A stretch of DNA of 64,000 nt from Edaphochlamys debaryana (lineage: Eukaryota > Chlorophyta > Chlorophyceae > Chlamydomonadales). The DNA is taken from the NCBI GenBank assembly GCA_016858145.1, contig JAEHOE010000001.1, positions 3,100,001 to 3,164,000 of the forward strand, in the 5' to 3' direction. Positions 1-11,422 of this stretch are shown here, one piece after another. Both the position numbers and the translations under genes were made by a program. The first letter of the stretch is position 1, and every line of letters begins with the position of its first letter. The notes under the pieces were generated by a model that did not search any database, had not been told where the DNA came from, and saw nothing but the letters and a program-made list of their open reading frames with translations.

Positions 1-165
1 TCCCGCCCCACAGGCCCCTGGCAGGGCATCGGCCTGGCGGTGTCGGTGGAGGGAGGGCCCACCTTTGAGGGCGTGCCCGTAGAGTACCGCCGCCGCGCGC
101 CCGCCACCGCCGCCGCCGTGACGGCCGCCTTCACGGCCGAGGGCGGTCTGTCGGACCTGGAGTAG
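1..165 (+). CDS. 3' end of an unrecognised gene
   Basis: Only the last coding exon lies in the window. A C-rich intron end (…CCCCACAG at about 12) leads into an open frame that runs GPWQGIGLAVSVEGG… and stops at TAG 163-165. The tail is Ala-rich and ends GGLSDLE. No domain can be recognised from about 50 residues, so no function is assigned. Codon use (third-position G/C) matches the other genes here. Confidence 0.6.
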   Translation, partial: SRPTGPWQGIGLAVSVEGGPTFEGVPVEYRRRAPATAAAVTAAFTAEGGLSDLE

Positions 166-1186
166 AGCGCCTGGCCTAGAGCAGGGGCGTGAGGGGCAGG
201 GGTCCATAGGGTGCACTAGTCAGGGCTTTGGTTGTGGGATGGGCGCTCGTAGGAATGGGGGGCAAGACGAAGGCGGTATGCGCTTCAGGAAAGGGGAGGG
301 CGGGCCGAGGCGGAAACAATGGTGGTGAGCATGGGGGGTTCGCAGGGCTCTCGTTGACTCGAAATTGCGTGGGGACAGGGGATGAGGCGATGAGCTGACA
401 CGAGCTGGGTTGGTTCGTTGGATGAAGAGGAGGCGAGGGCATGAGCGGCTGACATTATAAGCCAACGTTTGCAATTTCAAGATGGCCCGCCTCACTGCTG
501 CGCTCTGCAACAACACCCAGCCAACACGGTGCCGCCCGGCGGTGCAGCCCCACGCCCGCCCTTTCCAGCCCGCCAGCCCCCCCCTCATGGTGCCAGCAGC
601 TCACATCGGATAAACAATCGGGCACCACCGGCCTCCTTACGAAACGTGCAGCCAGGGCCCACGACCAGCTCGACATCCCACCTCTCTGCCCGTCTCACCC
701 CTGGCCATCATTCCTGCAGCTGTCCCTTGGCAACAGCCGTTTGACTCCTAGGGCCCCAGGCACCGGTGCCTAGGTTCCGACACCCTGCCGCTCAACCTCG
801 TGGTTGCACACCGCACATCAGACACGCCTACATCACATACATCACGTGCACTCATCCACGCAGCTCATTAGGCATGATGACCATGCACACACCCTCAACC
901 TTCGAGCAAATCGAGCTTAACATGCACCACATAACTCTCTTCAACCTGACCAACGCTCCACAACGCTCCGGTCTCCCACATTTCCTACAGACGCTCAAGT
1001 ACAGATAGGAGAGCTACGCACAGAGCCTCTCTTCAATGAGATATGCCCAGTTTAGGAGTGCAGCTGATCAGTATATTAATATGTACATAACGTACGAGGA
1101 CAACACCAACCAAATAACCGCCCCCCCCTGTTTCCGCCGTGCGGGTTCCGTATGTGCAAACGCACCCTCAGTCCCTCACCCTCGCC
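166..1186. other. intergenic, 3' flank of two convergent genes
   Basis: No supported gene. It holds the 3' flank of the gene ending at 165 and, on the other strand, that of the GNAT gene ending at 1187. Around 800-1110 the sequence is less GC-rich than its surroundings. The short open frames here lack codon bias and splice support. Confidence 0.6.
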
Positions 1187-2463
1187 TCAAGCCGCTACCG
1201 CGTTCCACCCCCCGCTGGCGCCCCGGGGCGGGCGCACCATGAAGGTGAGGTAGTAGCTCCCCGGCACCCCCGCCACCCGCTCGTGGAAGCGGTGCAGCAC
1301 CTGGAAGCCGTGCCGCCCGTACCAGGCCTCACTGTCGGGGCTGCTGGCCGCCAGAAACACAGCCAGGCCCCGGCACCCCGCAGCGCCACCCTCAGCCTCG
1401 GCCCCGGCCCCGCCCCCGCCAGCTGCAGGGCTCCCGCCCTCTTGCCCGGTGGCCGCGGTGCTCCCGCCTCCGGCAGCGTTTGCGCCCTCGGGCCCGGCAG
1501 GGCCCGGCTGCTCCAGGCCCTGAGCCAGGGTGGCCAGGCAGCCCGCGTCGGCCTCGCGGAGGATGGCGCCCAGCAGCTGCCGGCCCAGGCCCGCCCGGGC
1601 CCGCTCGGGCCGTACAGCGATGAAGTCGATGTTGACGAAGGGGCCGTGGGCGGCGTACACGTCTAGCATGAGGCGGTGCCTGCAGCGGGGGACGCAGCAG
1701 GGGTGGGGTGTCAGAGTGTTGTAGAGAGTGTTAGGGCATGTCCGGTCGGAACCCGGTCGAGCGCCCCACCTGACCAGGACACTGGTGTGCGCAATGCCTG
1801 GCTGGCCTGCGCACCGTTCTTCGCTGGCCCCTGTCCACCCCCCCCCCCACCCTTGACGGCACCACTTGCCCATGGCCCAGTCCCTCATCCCAGGCGAAGC
1901 GACGCAGACCCCCGCAGGCCTTCACCCCCCCCCTCATCCCAGCCCGCCGTCCTCCTGCACTGGAGGGCGGAGGCTCACCAGAGGTCGCCTGAGGCGTCCC
2001 AGGGCGCCTGCACTGCCGCCTGCACCATGGCCTCGGTCTTGGGGATGTTGAACAGCACGGCCCCGGGCCGCCACACGTACGCGAATGCGACGCCCTCAGG
2101 CTCTGAGGCGCTGGGCAGGGCGTACAGCGGCTGAGCGCCAGGCCGCAGCATCTCTAGTATCTCCCGGGACATGCTGGTCCAGAAGCGGACACCGTCCCGC
2201 TCCGCATCCCCCAGGAAGAAGCTGGTGCACGGGTGCGGCGCAAATCCGACGCCGATGACATCCAGGGCTTGGTTTGTGTGGGGGTGCCCTTGGCCGAGTC
2301 GGGATGGCACCGCCACGGTTGGGTCCTCCGTCGACACCGCTGAGCTGGCCATAAGCCTCAGCTTCCCCCCTTGCTGCCGACAGCACGGTGCACCGCGCCG
2401 CGACGTGCCGGGAAGGCTTCGTGTTGCGGTGTGGCGGGCTGATGGCCTCACAGCGACACGCAT
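1187..2463 (-). CDS. GNAT-family N-acetyltransferase
   Basis: Two exons, 2463-1979 and 1679-1187, join in phase (…ASGDLW|HRLMLD…) to give about 325 residues. The second exon holds the GNAT acetyl-CoA motif: VNIDFIAVRPERARAGLGRQ matches the V-x-P-x-x-R/A-x-x-G-x-G pattern. It is followed by a variable Gly/Ala insertion and the C-terminal strand-helix EAWYGRHGFQVLHRF typical of the fold. The ATG at 2463 is preferred because it opens an Arg/Ser-rich, acid-poor stretch that could be a plastid or mitochondrial transit peptide; a longer frame from 2574 is also open. Substrate cannot be told from sequence. The gene is head-to-head with ThrRS, with about 230 bp between start codons, so the two probably share a bidirectional promoter. 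Confidence 0.8.
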
Positions 2464-2695
2464 CGGCGGTGCCTGGAGGGCCACCCCAGCTGACGAGCAA
2501 AGGGGTTTTGAGTTTAGAGTTAGAGGGTAGGCAAGGAGGGAATGTCTGTGCGCGTGCAGCCAGGGCCCTTGCATCCGACACCGGCATGGACCATTGCCCC
2601 GCCTCCGATGCCTCGACTCCGCTACCCCGCGTCAGTCACTTTGTAGCACCCACAAGGCAAAGCGCCGTCTAGATCACTCTCGGGGAGGTTTTGTT
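2464..2695. promoter_or_regulatory. bidirectional promoter between GNAT and ThrRS
   Basis: This short interval separates two divergent start codons (2463 on -, 2696 on +) and must carry both promoters and 5' leaders. No TATA box is evident. An ATG at 2594 lies in frame with ThrRS. Confidence 0.55.
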
Positions 2696-5600
2696 ATGGC
2701 GGAGGCCGTGGCAGCCCAAATGGCTGAGGTCAAGGTCGCCGACCCGGTGGCGGACCGGTTGCCCTATTACAAGAAGCGTGTGGAGGTGTTCGAGCAGTTC
2801 TATGCCCGCGAGCAAGCCAAAATCGAAGCCGCGAAGGCGGCGAACGTGGCCATCAAGGCGAGTGGGCCAATTGAGCTGCACCTCGGGACGGCAGATTGCA
2901 AACTCCACGCAGCGCAACAGGCGGCTGAGCTTGGGCTGCGCGCCTGCAGGTGATCATGCCCGATGGCAAGGAGCGGGCGGCCGTGAAGGACGTGACCACG
3001 CCCATGGACGTCGCTAAGGAGATTTCCGCGAGCCTGGCGAAGAAGGTGGTGGTGGCGGACGTCGACGGGCAGGCGTGGGACCTGATGCGCCCGCTCGAGG
3101 GCGACTGCGCCCTCAAGCTGTTCAGCTTCGACGACGCCGAGGGCCGCGACGTGAGTCCCCCACGGGCGGGGGCGGGGGCCTTACGACTCTTCTCCCGGGG
3201 ATGCCCCACCAGCCTTGGCGGTTAAGCCGGGGGGGCCGGGGGGACTGCCGTGCGCGTGTCCCAACCCCCACCCCCCAACCCCGCCCCCCGCCGCCGCCGC
3301 CAGGCCTTCTGGCACAGCTCCGCCCACGTGCTGGGTCAGACCCTGGAGCTGGAGTTCGGCGTGGACCTGACCATCGGGCCCGCGCTGGAGGAGGGCTTCT
3401 ACTACGACTGCTTCATGGGCGACCGCAACCTCACGGACGCGGACAAGGCGCGCATCGAGAAGCGCATGGAGGGGGTGAGGCCGCCAGGGGGGCTGGAGGC
3501 GGGGGGGAAGGAGGGGGGAAGGGCAGGTGGCGGAGGGCAGATTACAGGAAGGGGAGATGCGGGGCCTGGGCTGGTCCGCAAGGCTCGAGGAAAGGAGCGG
3601 TGGCAAGGGAGGCTGGGCCTTGAGGGCCTTCCGCCTGGGCCCAGACCGGCGGCCGGCCACCACCCGCCACCCCAACTTCCGCCTCCATAAATGCTCCGTT
3701 GACGCTTGCCCCTTCGTTCCAAAATGCCCCCTGCTGCCCCTCCCTCCCCTCCTCCCCGCCCCCGCCCCCTCCACCCCCCCAGGCCGTCAAGGAGAGCCAG
3801 AAGTTCCAGCGCGTGGTGGTGTCCCGCGAGGAGGCCCTGTCCATGTTCGAGGAGAACAAGTTCAAGGTGGGACCGAGGGGGAGGGGGGTTGGGAATGGGT
3901 GAGGGGAAGGGCGGACCGGGATCGCTCTGGCACGGCGTGGCTGAAGCCGAGGCGGACGGAGGGGCCCCATGGGGGGGGGGGGCACAAGTGCAGCGCGTGG
4001 ACATGTGCAGGGTTGGTGACGCAGCCCTGGTCGGGGCATGACCGCAAGTGTGAGTCGGAAGGGGCGCGCTGGTCACCGCCGCGGTCCACACGCTACCCCG
4101 GTGCCATCCTGCCTCCGCACACATCCCACACGCCCTGCCCCCGCCCCCATGCAGATTGAGATCATCCAGGGCCTGCCCGCGGACGCCACCATCACCATCT
4201 ACCGCGTGGGGCCCATGGTGGACCTGTGCTCGGGCCCCCACCTGCCCTCCACCTCCTACCTCAAGGTGGGGCGGGGCGGGGGCAAGGGCGGGGGGGGGGG
4301 CGATGGGCGACAGCAGCTGTGGAGGAAGAGCCCAGGGGTTGGGGATTCGGTGTTGGCCTCAGCGCCCTGGCCGCGGAAGGTGCTCGCACGGGGACGCTGG
4401 GTTCTCCGGTCAGGGGGCCGCTTGGACGAGCTGCACGGGGGCTGAGGGCGCTGAGCCTGAGCCCGGACGGAGGGCGAGTAGGCGCAAAAGCACAGGGGCA
4501 CTGCTTCAGGGAGGCCATCCCCAGGACTGTGCGGCTGACTTGGTGGCGCTGCAGCCGGGCTGTCCTCGGGGGTGCCGGAGGGAAAGAGGGGTAGAGTGGC
4601 GCCGGTGCCCGAGGGGGTGGGAGGAGGCCGAGTGGCCTGTGACTAGGAGCACCGCAACCCGCTGCCCACCTGAGCGGGCCGTGGTCCCCACGCGACAGCG
4701 CAGCCCGCAACGCGCCTCCAGATATCCGGACCGCACCCTGGGCCCTGCCCAGTGGATGGTCGTTCTGCAACCCCCACAGCACGCCACACCCTCAACGCGG
4801 CGCCGTGCCCCCATGCCTCCCCCCAGGCCGCGGCCGTTACCTCCATGTCGCGTGCCTTCTGGCGCGGCGACGTGAAGCGCGAGGGCCTGCAGCGCGTGTA
4901 CGCCATCACCTTCCCCGAGCCCAAGCTGCTCAAGGAGTACCAGCACCGCATCGAGGAGGTGGGGGCGGGCGCCGGGGGGGGTGGATGCGGTTTGGGGCTT
5001 GCAGGGAAGGTAGGGTGGCAGAGCGGGAAGCTAGGGTGGGCTGATCGTAACCGCGCCGCGTGCGGTCCGGGGCTGAGGACTTCGGCCATGCCGCGTGCGC
5101 CCACCGTGACCTTCCCCCCCCCCCCACCTCCCAACCCCCCCCCTCGGCGCAGGCCAAGAAGCGCGACCACCGCACCGTGGGAGTGCAGCAGGAGCTCTTC
5201 TTCTTCCACCCGCTGTCCCCCGGCTCCTGCTTCTTCCTGCCGCTGGGCGCCCGTATCTACAACACCCTGGTCACCTTCATCCGGTGCGCGGCGGAGCGGG
5301 CGGGGACCGGGCTGTGGCGGAAGTGCTGTGCGCGGGGCAGGAGGCGGAGAGCGGGAGGCGGAGAGCGCAGCGCCGTCGTTCCTACCCACCCCCGTACCAC
5401 GGACGCACCATGGTCGGGGGCAGGGTGGAGGGAGCTTGGCATGCCGTCCAGCGCAGCACCCTTGATACTCCCTCCACACTGCCCAACCCCATCCCAACCG
5501 CCACCCCAACCGCTAACCCCCAACCGCAGTGAGAAGTACTGGCAGTACGAGTACGAGGAGGTGATCACGCCCAACCTGTACAACTTCGACCTGTGGAAGA

Positions 5601-7940
5601 CCAGCGGCCACGCCGACCACTACCGCGAGAACATGTTTGCGTTCGAGATCGAGAAGGCCGAGTTCGGCCTCAAGCCCATGAACTGCCCGGGTGGGTAGGG
5701 GGCGGGGCGATCGGAACGGGCCGAGGGGTTTCCAACGGGAGGGCTCGCGAGCAGGAGTGGCTGGCGTAGATCCCGGTCATCCCGCGTGCCCCCGCGCGTC
5801 TTTTGCCCAGCAACCACGAGCCGTTCACGAGCCATCAACCCGCCGCTCCGTTCCGCTTTGCCACCCCACCTCTCCCCCTCACCCCCCAGGCCACTGCCTC
5901 ATGTTCGCCAACCGCACCCGCTCCTACCGCGAGCTGCCCCTGCGCCTGGCCGACTTCGGCGTGCTGCACCGCAACGAGTTCAGCGGCGCGCTGCAGGGGC
6001 TCACGCGCGTGCGCCGCTTCCAGCAGGACGACGCACACATCTTCTGCAGGCCCGACCAGGTGCGCACGGGTAGGGGGGGAAAGGGATTGACAAGGGCCTG
6101 GACCCTGGAGGGGCTGCTGGAGAGAGGGCTGGAGGCAAAAGCGTGGTCAAGGTGCAGGCGTGGATGGGCCGGTTTCGTGGGCGGGAAGAGGAGCTGACGA
6201 GCGGGCACCTCCGGTGCCGATGCCCCTGGACCCCAGGTGATGGCCGAGGTGACGGGCTTCCTCAAGTTCCTGGGCGAGGTGTACGACGTGTTCGGTCTGG
6301 ACTACACCATGGCGCTGTCCACGCGCCCCGAGGGCTACCTGGGCGACCTGGAGCTGTGGAACAAGGCGGAGGCGGCCCTCACGGAGGCGCTCAACGGCAC
6401 CGGCAGGTGTGAGAGGGCGGGGGTTTGGGGGCGGGAAGGGGGGCCCTGGCTGCGGGGGTTGGGCAGACGGACTCTCTGTGGAGGGCTGCTCTGGAGGGGT
6501 GGGAAACTGGGAATCAGTCAGGGTGGGAGGGGCCATGGTGAGCCGACTGGCACGCGAAGGGACCCTGCAAGCTGCAACCGCCCCCTCAACCCCATGCCCA
6601 TCCCGGACCCGGACCGCATGCAACCCCAGGCCCTGGGTGCTCAACCCCGGCGACGGCGCCTTCTACGGCCCCAAGATCGACATCACCGTCTACGACGCCC
6701 TGCGCCGCAAGTTCCAGTGCGCCACCGTGCAGCTGGACTTCCAGCTGCCCATCCGGTGGGGAAGGGGGCGGGGGGGGGGAATGGCATCAAGGGGCGCCAA
6801 CTGCCTACTGCCAACTGCCTGTACACTCGGACCACCCTCTGACCGCTTCCCTTTGCCAGATCGCTCCGTGACACCTCTTTTCTCACACCGCCCCTTCCCT
6901 CCCCCCTCGCTTGGCCCCCAGGTTCCAGCTGGAGTACGCCACGGAGGCGGGCACCCTGGAGCGCCCCGTCATCGTGCACCGCGCCGTGCTGGGCAGCGTG
7001 GAGCGCATGTTCGCCATCCTCACGGAGCACTACGCGGGCAAGTGGCCCTTCTGGCTCAGCCCCCGCCAGGTGAGCGGGGGGCCGCCGGGCAGCCGCGTGC
7101 CGGTCGAGAAGGGGGAGGAGGGGAGGCCGGGTGTGGGGGGTGGAAGAAGAGGGGCCGAGCGCGACCTGAGGCTGGCCTAAGGGCTGAGGGGAGAGTGTCT
7201 GGGCAGCGTGCCGCCCCCCGTTGTTACCACGACACACCGCCAGGGCCCTGCTTGCGCGTCACCACCTCACGCTCCCCCCACCTCCGGCGCGATCCCGCTC
7301 AGCAACGAACACCCCCCACCTCGCTCACCCCCCCCGCCCCAAGGTGATGGTGGTGCCCATCTCGGAGAACTCGCTGGGCTACGCGCAGGACGTGCGGCGG
7401 GAGCTGCGGGCCGCGGGGCTGCACGTGGACGTGGACGCCACGGACCGCAAGATGCAGAAGAAGGTGCGCAGGGGGGGGCGGAAGAATGGTGGGGGGGAAG
7501 GGCCGGCGGGCGTGCGAGCTCCCTGGGGTCTGGGCTTTGAGTCAGTTGTGCCAGGGCCCCGTGAGACCCAAGACGGCCTGCGCGAGGCGGGGGGGGCGGG
7601 GTCTGGGCGCAAGGGCTGCCGGCTGCGCTTGCGGGGCTTGCTCACTTCCTTTCATCGCCTCATCCCCTCCCCCCTCCACCTTCCTCCACCTTCCTCCCCC
7701 CCCCAGGTCCGCGAGGCCCAGCTGTCCCAGTACAACTACATCCTGGTGGTGGGCGAGGCGGAGAAGACCGCGCAGACCGTCAACGTGCGCACGCGCGACA
7801 ACGTGGTTCACGGCATGTTCAAGCTGTCGGACCTCAAGACGCTGCTGGTGCAGGAGCGGGACGGGCGGCTGCAGGAGAGCACGCTCAGCGGCAAGGGGCA
7901 GAAGCCGGCGGAGGGGGCGGACGCTGCGGCGGACGCGTGA
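2696..7940 (+). CDS. threonyl-tRNA synthetase, eukaryotic cytosolic type
   Basis: Charges tRNA-Thr. Fourteen exons: 2696-2857, 2950-3150, 3304-3474, 3783-3866, 4155-4265, 4827-4958, 5153-5283, 5530-5690, 5890-6059, 6237-6406, 6630-6755, 6922-7069, 7344-7463, 7707-7940. All phases agree and give 706 residues, normal for the family. In order: a charged N-terminal helix, the TGS domain ([12 protein letters not shown]…), the editing domain (HSSAHVLG and CSGPHLPS, the zinc-type H-x3-H and C-x3-H motifs), the class II core (MNCPGHCLMF; motif 2 [16 protein letters not shown]; motif 3 near [18 protein letters not shown]), and the anticodon-binding domain ([15 protein letters not shown]…). Intron 1 has a GC donor (AAG|GCGAGT); no GT site there keeps the frame. 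An in-frame upstream ATG at 2594 could add 34 Arg/Ser-rich residues. Confidence 0.97.
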
Positions 7941-8318
7941 GGAAGCGGAGGAGCAGGCGGATGTGGAGGAGGAGAGGGAGGGGTGTTGGTTGGCGTGGGG
8001 AGGCTGAATGGTGGGGGGAGGGGAGGGGGGGCAGGAGGGAAGGGGAGGGGGCAGGGTTAAGACGGGAGCAGGCGGCGCGAGTCGGGGACTTGTGACAAGG
8101 GGACGGAGCGAGCGGCAGCACCACAGATTGTGGGGTTTGCAGGGATCGCGTGTCGAGGGCTGCAGGAGCGTTGGGGCCTAAGGACAGGGCCTGGCGCGCG
8201 CAGGATGGGGCGCAGACGATGACAGGTCCAAGTATGGAGCAAGGGTATGGAGAAGTTACTGTTTCGCGTTGCCCCGTGGGGAAGGCGAGCTGGCGGCTTG
8301 GAGCTGCTGGAGGTTCAG

Positions 8319-8323
8319 TGTAA
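8319..8323 (+). terminator. TGTAA polyadenylation signal for ThrRS
   Basis: TGTAA is the usual polyadenylation signal of volvocine algae. This copy lies about 380 bp after the ThrRS stop codon. Confidence 0.5.
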
Positions 8324-8364
8324 GGAGCTGAGTCCGAGCAGGGTGCGGGGGTGTTCTATGCATA

Positions 8365-8458
8365 TGCTCGCAGGGGCCGTGCAGCGTAGTCCGGACGACG
8401 ACGAAGTGTGATTCTGTGCTCGCAGGGGCCGTGCAGCGTAGTCCGGACGACGACGAAG
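8365..8458. repeat. two-copy tandem repeat, 52-bp period
   Basis: A segment of about 41 bp starting GCTCGCAGGGGCCGTGCAGC occurs at 8366 and again at 8418, in direct orientation and without mismatch, separated by a short unique spacer. It lies in the presumed 3' untranslated or intergenic region after ThrRS. Confidence 0.85.
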
Positions 8459-8583
8459 GGGGATGCAGCTGAACGCAACTAGGCTGTGCACAACGCAACA
8501 GAAAGGGAGAGGCCGAGCGACAGGCAGGAACAAGCAGCCGCACGGGGGATCCTAGGGGTGCGGGAGTGGGTCGCGCAGCTCGC

Positions 8584-8885
8584 GCTGGGCCTTTCTGGCG
8601 CGGGTACTTGCCTGCTCGGGCCGCAGGTTCCCAGGGAATTTCTTCGATCCGCCTCCGCCTCCGGCGACCAGGGCCGCCATCTCGGCAGCAGACAGCCTGC
8701 CCCGGGAGCCCTTGCGCCGCCTGCGGGAGCGGCTCGGCAGGGTCAGCCCTCTGCCCCCCATGCTTGTGCTCCCTCAGCGGATCTTACCGGGGCTTCACGA
8801 CCGTCGGCGTGCTGCTCTCAAACGCCACCCAGGTCGTCGGCTCACGCTGCGGCCCAAGCGCATCCAGGCTGCCGACGAAGTAGAG
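8584..8885 (-). pseudogene. truncated duplicate of GTPBP-like exons 1-2
   Basis: About 300 bp nearly identical to 15293-15597, in the same orientation. In the intact copy this stretch is exon 1, intron 1, exon 2 and the first bases of intron 2 of the GTPBP-like gene. Here the start codon is lost (TTG where the other copy has ATG), the duplication ends almost exactly at that codon, and there are no downstream exons. It sits 3' of the parent gene, so it cannot act as an alternative first exon. I read it as a non-functional fragment. Confidence 0.85.
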
Positions 8886-10122
8886 CAATCCAGAGCCTGT
8901 CGCAGAGCCGAGTTGAGGCGCGAGTTACAGATGCGCAGCCTCCCCTTCCCCTACCCCTGCCCAGACCTCACCCGTGTTCCTTCGCAACGCAAACCCCCGA
9001 CACCAGCAACACCCTGCGCGCTACATCACTCGCGTCGGCACTCATCCGCACATTCCCCACGCGACTAGCCTTGACCGACGTGCTAAAAACCAAGTCAGCT
9101 CGCTCCCAAAACTCTCCCGACGACTGCCCCGCGCACTACACCCACTGGGCTAAAATGCCCCCGGGCTCACACAGCACACAGCATCTGCTCACTGGCAAGA
9201 GCAGCCTAGCAAGGACCCAACTTGGCCAGGTTGTTTACCCTCAACCGCCCGCCATACCCTCACTTCCCTCGGCTCGGGTCTCAGACCAGCCCCGGCAGCC
9301 ATCAAAGGGCAGTTCGGCGCTCTCGCCCGCTCTCTACTTTCCTCAACGCAACATCACCACCGCAAACTTGGCCAATGAGGCCTGTCCGATGCCCACATGC
9401 CACCGTCACCGTCTTGTGTGTCCGTCATCTCCGTCCGTCTCAGCTGCCAGAAAGGGCAGAACGTCCCAACACCACGACAAGGGTCCTGCCAACAACGCAG
9501 GCCCGAACAGCGCTGTTTCCCTGGCTAGATGCCAACGAAAGCACGCGATGTCCCCTCCACCCCTACAGCGCTAGCGCGCCTCTCAACAAATCAGTCCGAG
9601 CTTGACCTAAACCCACTTGCGCGCCTTCGAGGTCGGTAAGGTGTTACCGGACCCCCGTGTACTCTTGCTATGATAACGGCTGGTAAGCCAGGTGGCACAA
9701 ACTCTTGGTGCCATAAAACCTCAAGTTGCTTCTCTACAGGACGGAAATGGAATACAGCTGAAGTCCATACAGGAATCCCAGCTTGCGCATATTTGCTGCA
9801 GGGCAGTCAGATGCCGAACCTCCACAGTCTGCCCAGAGCGGGCCTTTGTGCTGTCGCCGACTCGTGTCCAAATTTACCGGTCTCGTCTCTTCTCCATGAT
9901 GCCAATCGTAATCTCACACCAGCTGCCGTCCAGACCTCCCAAAGGCATACCCACCTCCCCAGCGCCCTCCCTGTCCTCAAATCCGTCGCCTCCTCCTCCC
10001 GTGCAGCTCCTGCACCCGTCCCCCCCCCACTGCCCCAGCGCAGCACTCACCGCGTCCGCTGCTGCTTTCGCCCCTTTGGACGCACCGTGTCGACTGCACG
10101 TGTGTGGCCGCCTGCCGCCGGC
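8886..10122. other. intergenic region, no gene seen
   Basis: It holds the 3' flank of the GTPBP-like gene and the upstream flank of the duplicated exon fragment. The long plus-strand open frame running 8486-9574 is Ser/Pro/Arg-rich, has no splice support and covers the duplicate in antisense. Confidence 0.55.
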
Positions 10123-11391
10123 TCAGCAGTCGAGCACCCGGCGCACGAAGCCCGCCCCCGCCACGCGGCCGCCGCTGCGGTCCCGCACGAGCAGCTTGGA
10201 GCCCTCCAGCAGCCACTCGGGCCGGTGCTGCCAGCGCAGCACCACCCGCACCAGGCAGCCCAGGTCACCGTCGGCCGCCGGGGCCCCGCCCGCGCCCGCG
10301 TTCGCGCCCCCGCCTGCCGACGGCGAGCCCGGCTGCGCCCGGGCGCTGTGCAGCAGCGCCGCGGCCGCCCGTGTGGAGGCCGAGATGCGCAGCTGCCCCC
10401 CCAGGGCCCCCGGCTCCAGGTCGGGGTCGTCGCCCGCCTCGTTGAGCTCCTGGGGTGGGAGGGGTGGGGGTGGTGGGGGTGCAGCATGCAGGTAAGGTGA
10501 AGGGTTCAGCAAGTAGGAAGGGGCGCGAGCCCAGGCCCCTCCATCAGCGCGCAGCAACGAAGACACGGACCCAGCGCTGCCCCACCGCCGGCCCTCCCCC
10601 GCCCCGCCGCACCTGCATCATGACCACCTGCGCCGGCTGGCGGATGCTGCCGCAGTGCACCACCGTCACGTAGCTGCCACCGCCAGCGGACCGCTGCCGC
10701 CGCCGCCGCCCACCCGAGCGGCCGCCCACGGATGCCTGGCGGCCGCCGCCCACCGCCACCCCTGCGCCCGGGACCGGCACCCCGCCCTCGCCCGTGTCGC
10801 TCCCGCCCTCGGGCGCGGCTCCGTTGCCTCCAGCGCCGTTCAGGCCCGGCCCCTCGGCACCGGCGGCCGGGGTCATGCTGCCCGAGCCCTCCGACGCCGG
10901 GGCCCCGTTGGGCCCGGCCTCCTGGGCCCCGCTGGGCCCCAGCGCCAGGCCCGCCAGGGCCGAAGGGTCGATGTCGTCCTCCCCCGCGGGCGGCCAGCGG
11001 CCGGACAGCAGCCCGCGCGGGGGCCAGTGGCCACCCAGCAGGATCAGCACGGCCTGCAGTGGGAGTTCGGGTGGAGGGCCTTACAAGCGAAGGACGATAG
11101 GGAAAGATTGCGTCACGCACCACCCCAATCGGCCCCAGCTGCCGCCGTCACCCCAAACGCCCATCCCCAGCGCGAGGCTTCACCAAAGGGGGCCCAGCCA
11201 GCCCCGCAACCTCCAGCCCAACACGCACCTCGAAGGCCCAGGACGTGCGGGGCTGCAGCGCCGGCTCCAGCAGCACCCGGCCCTTGCCCCGGCCCCGCCC
11301 CCCCACGCCCGCCTCCGGTCCCATGGACGCAACCACGGCGCTGAGCGACATCATGCGGGGCGCCGGCGCTGACGTGGACAGCACCCCCGGC

Positions 11392-11422
<31 letters not shown>

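Noticed and set aside
1139..1666. Plus-strand frame over the GNAT gene
   Set aside because: It lies wholly opposite the GNAT C-terminal exon, which has the acetyl-CoA motif.
8486..9574. A 362-codon plus-strand open frame
   Set aside because: It is Ser/Pro/Arg-rich, overlaps the duplicated exon fragment in antisense, and has no recognisable domain or splice support; long chance frames are expected at this GC content.
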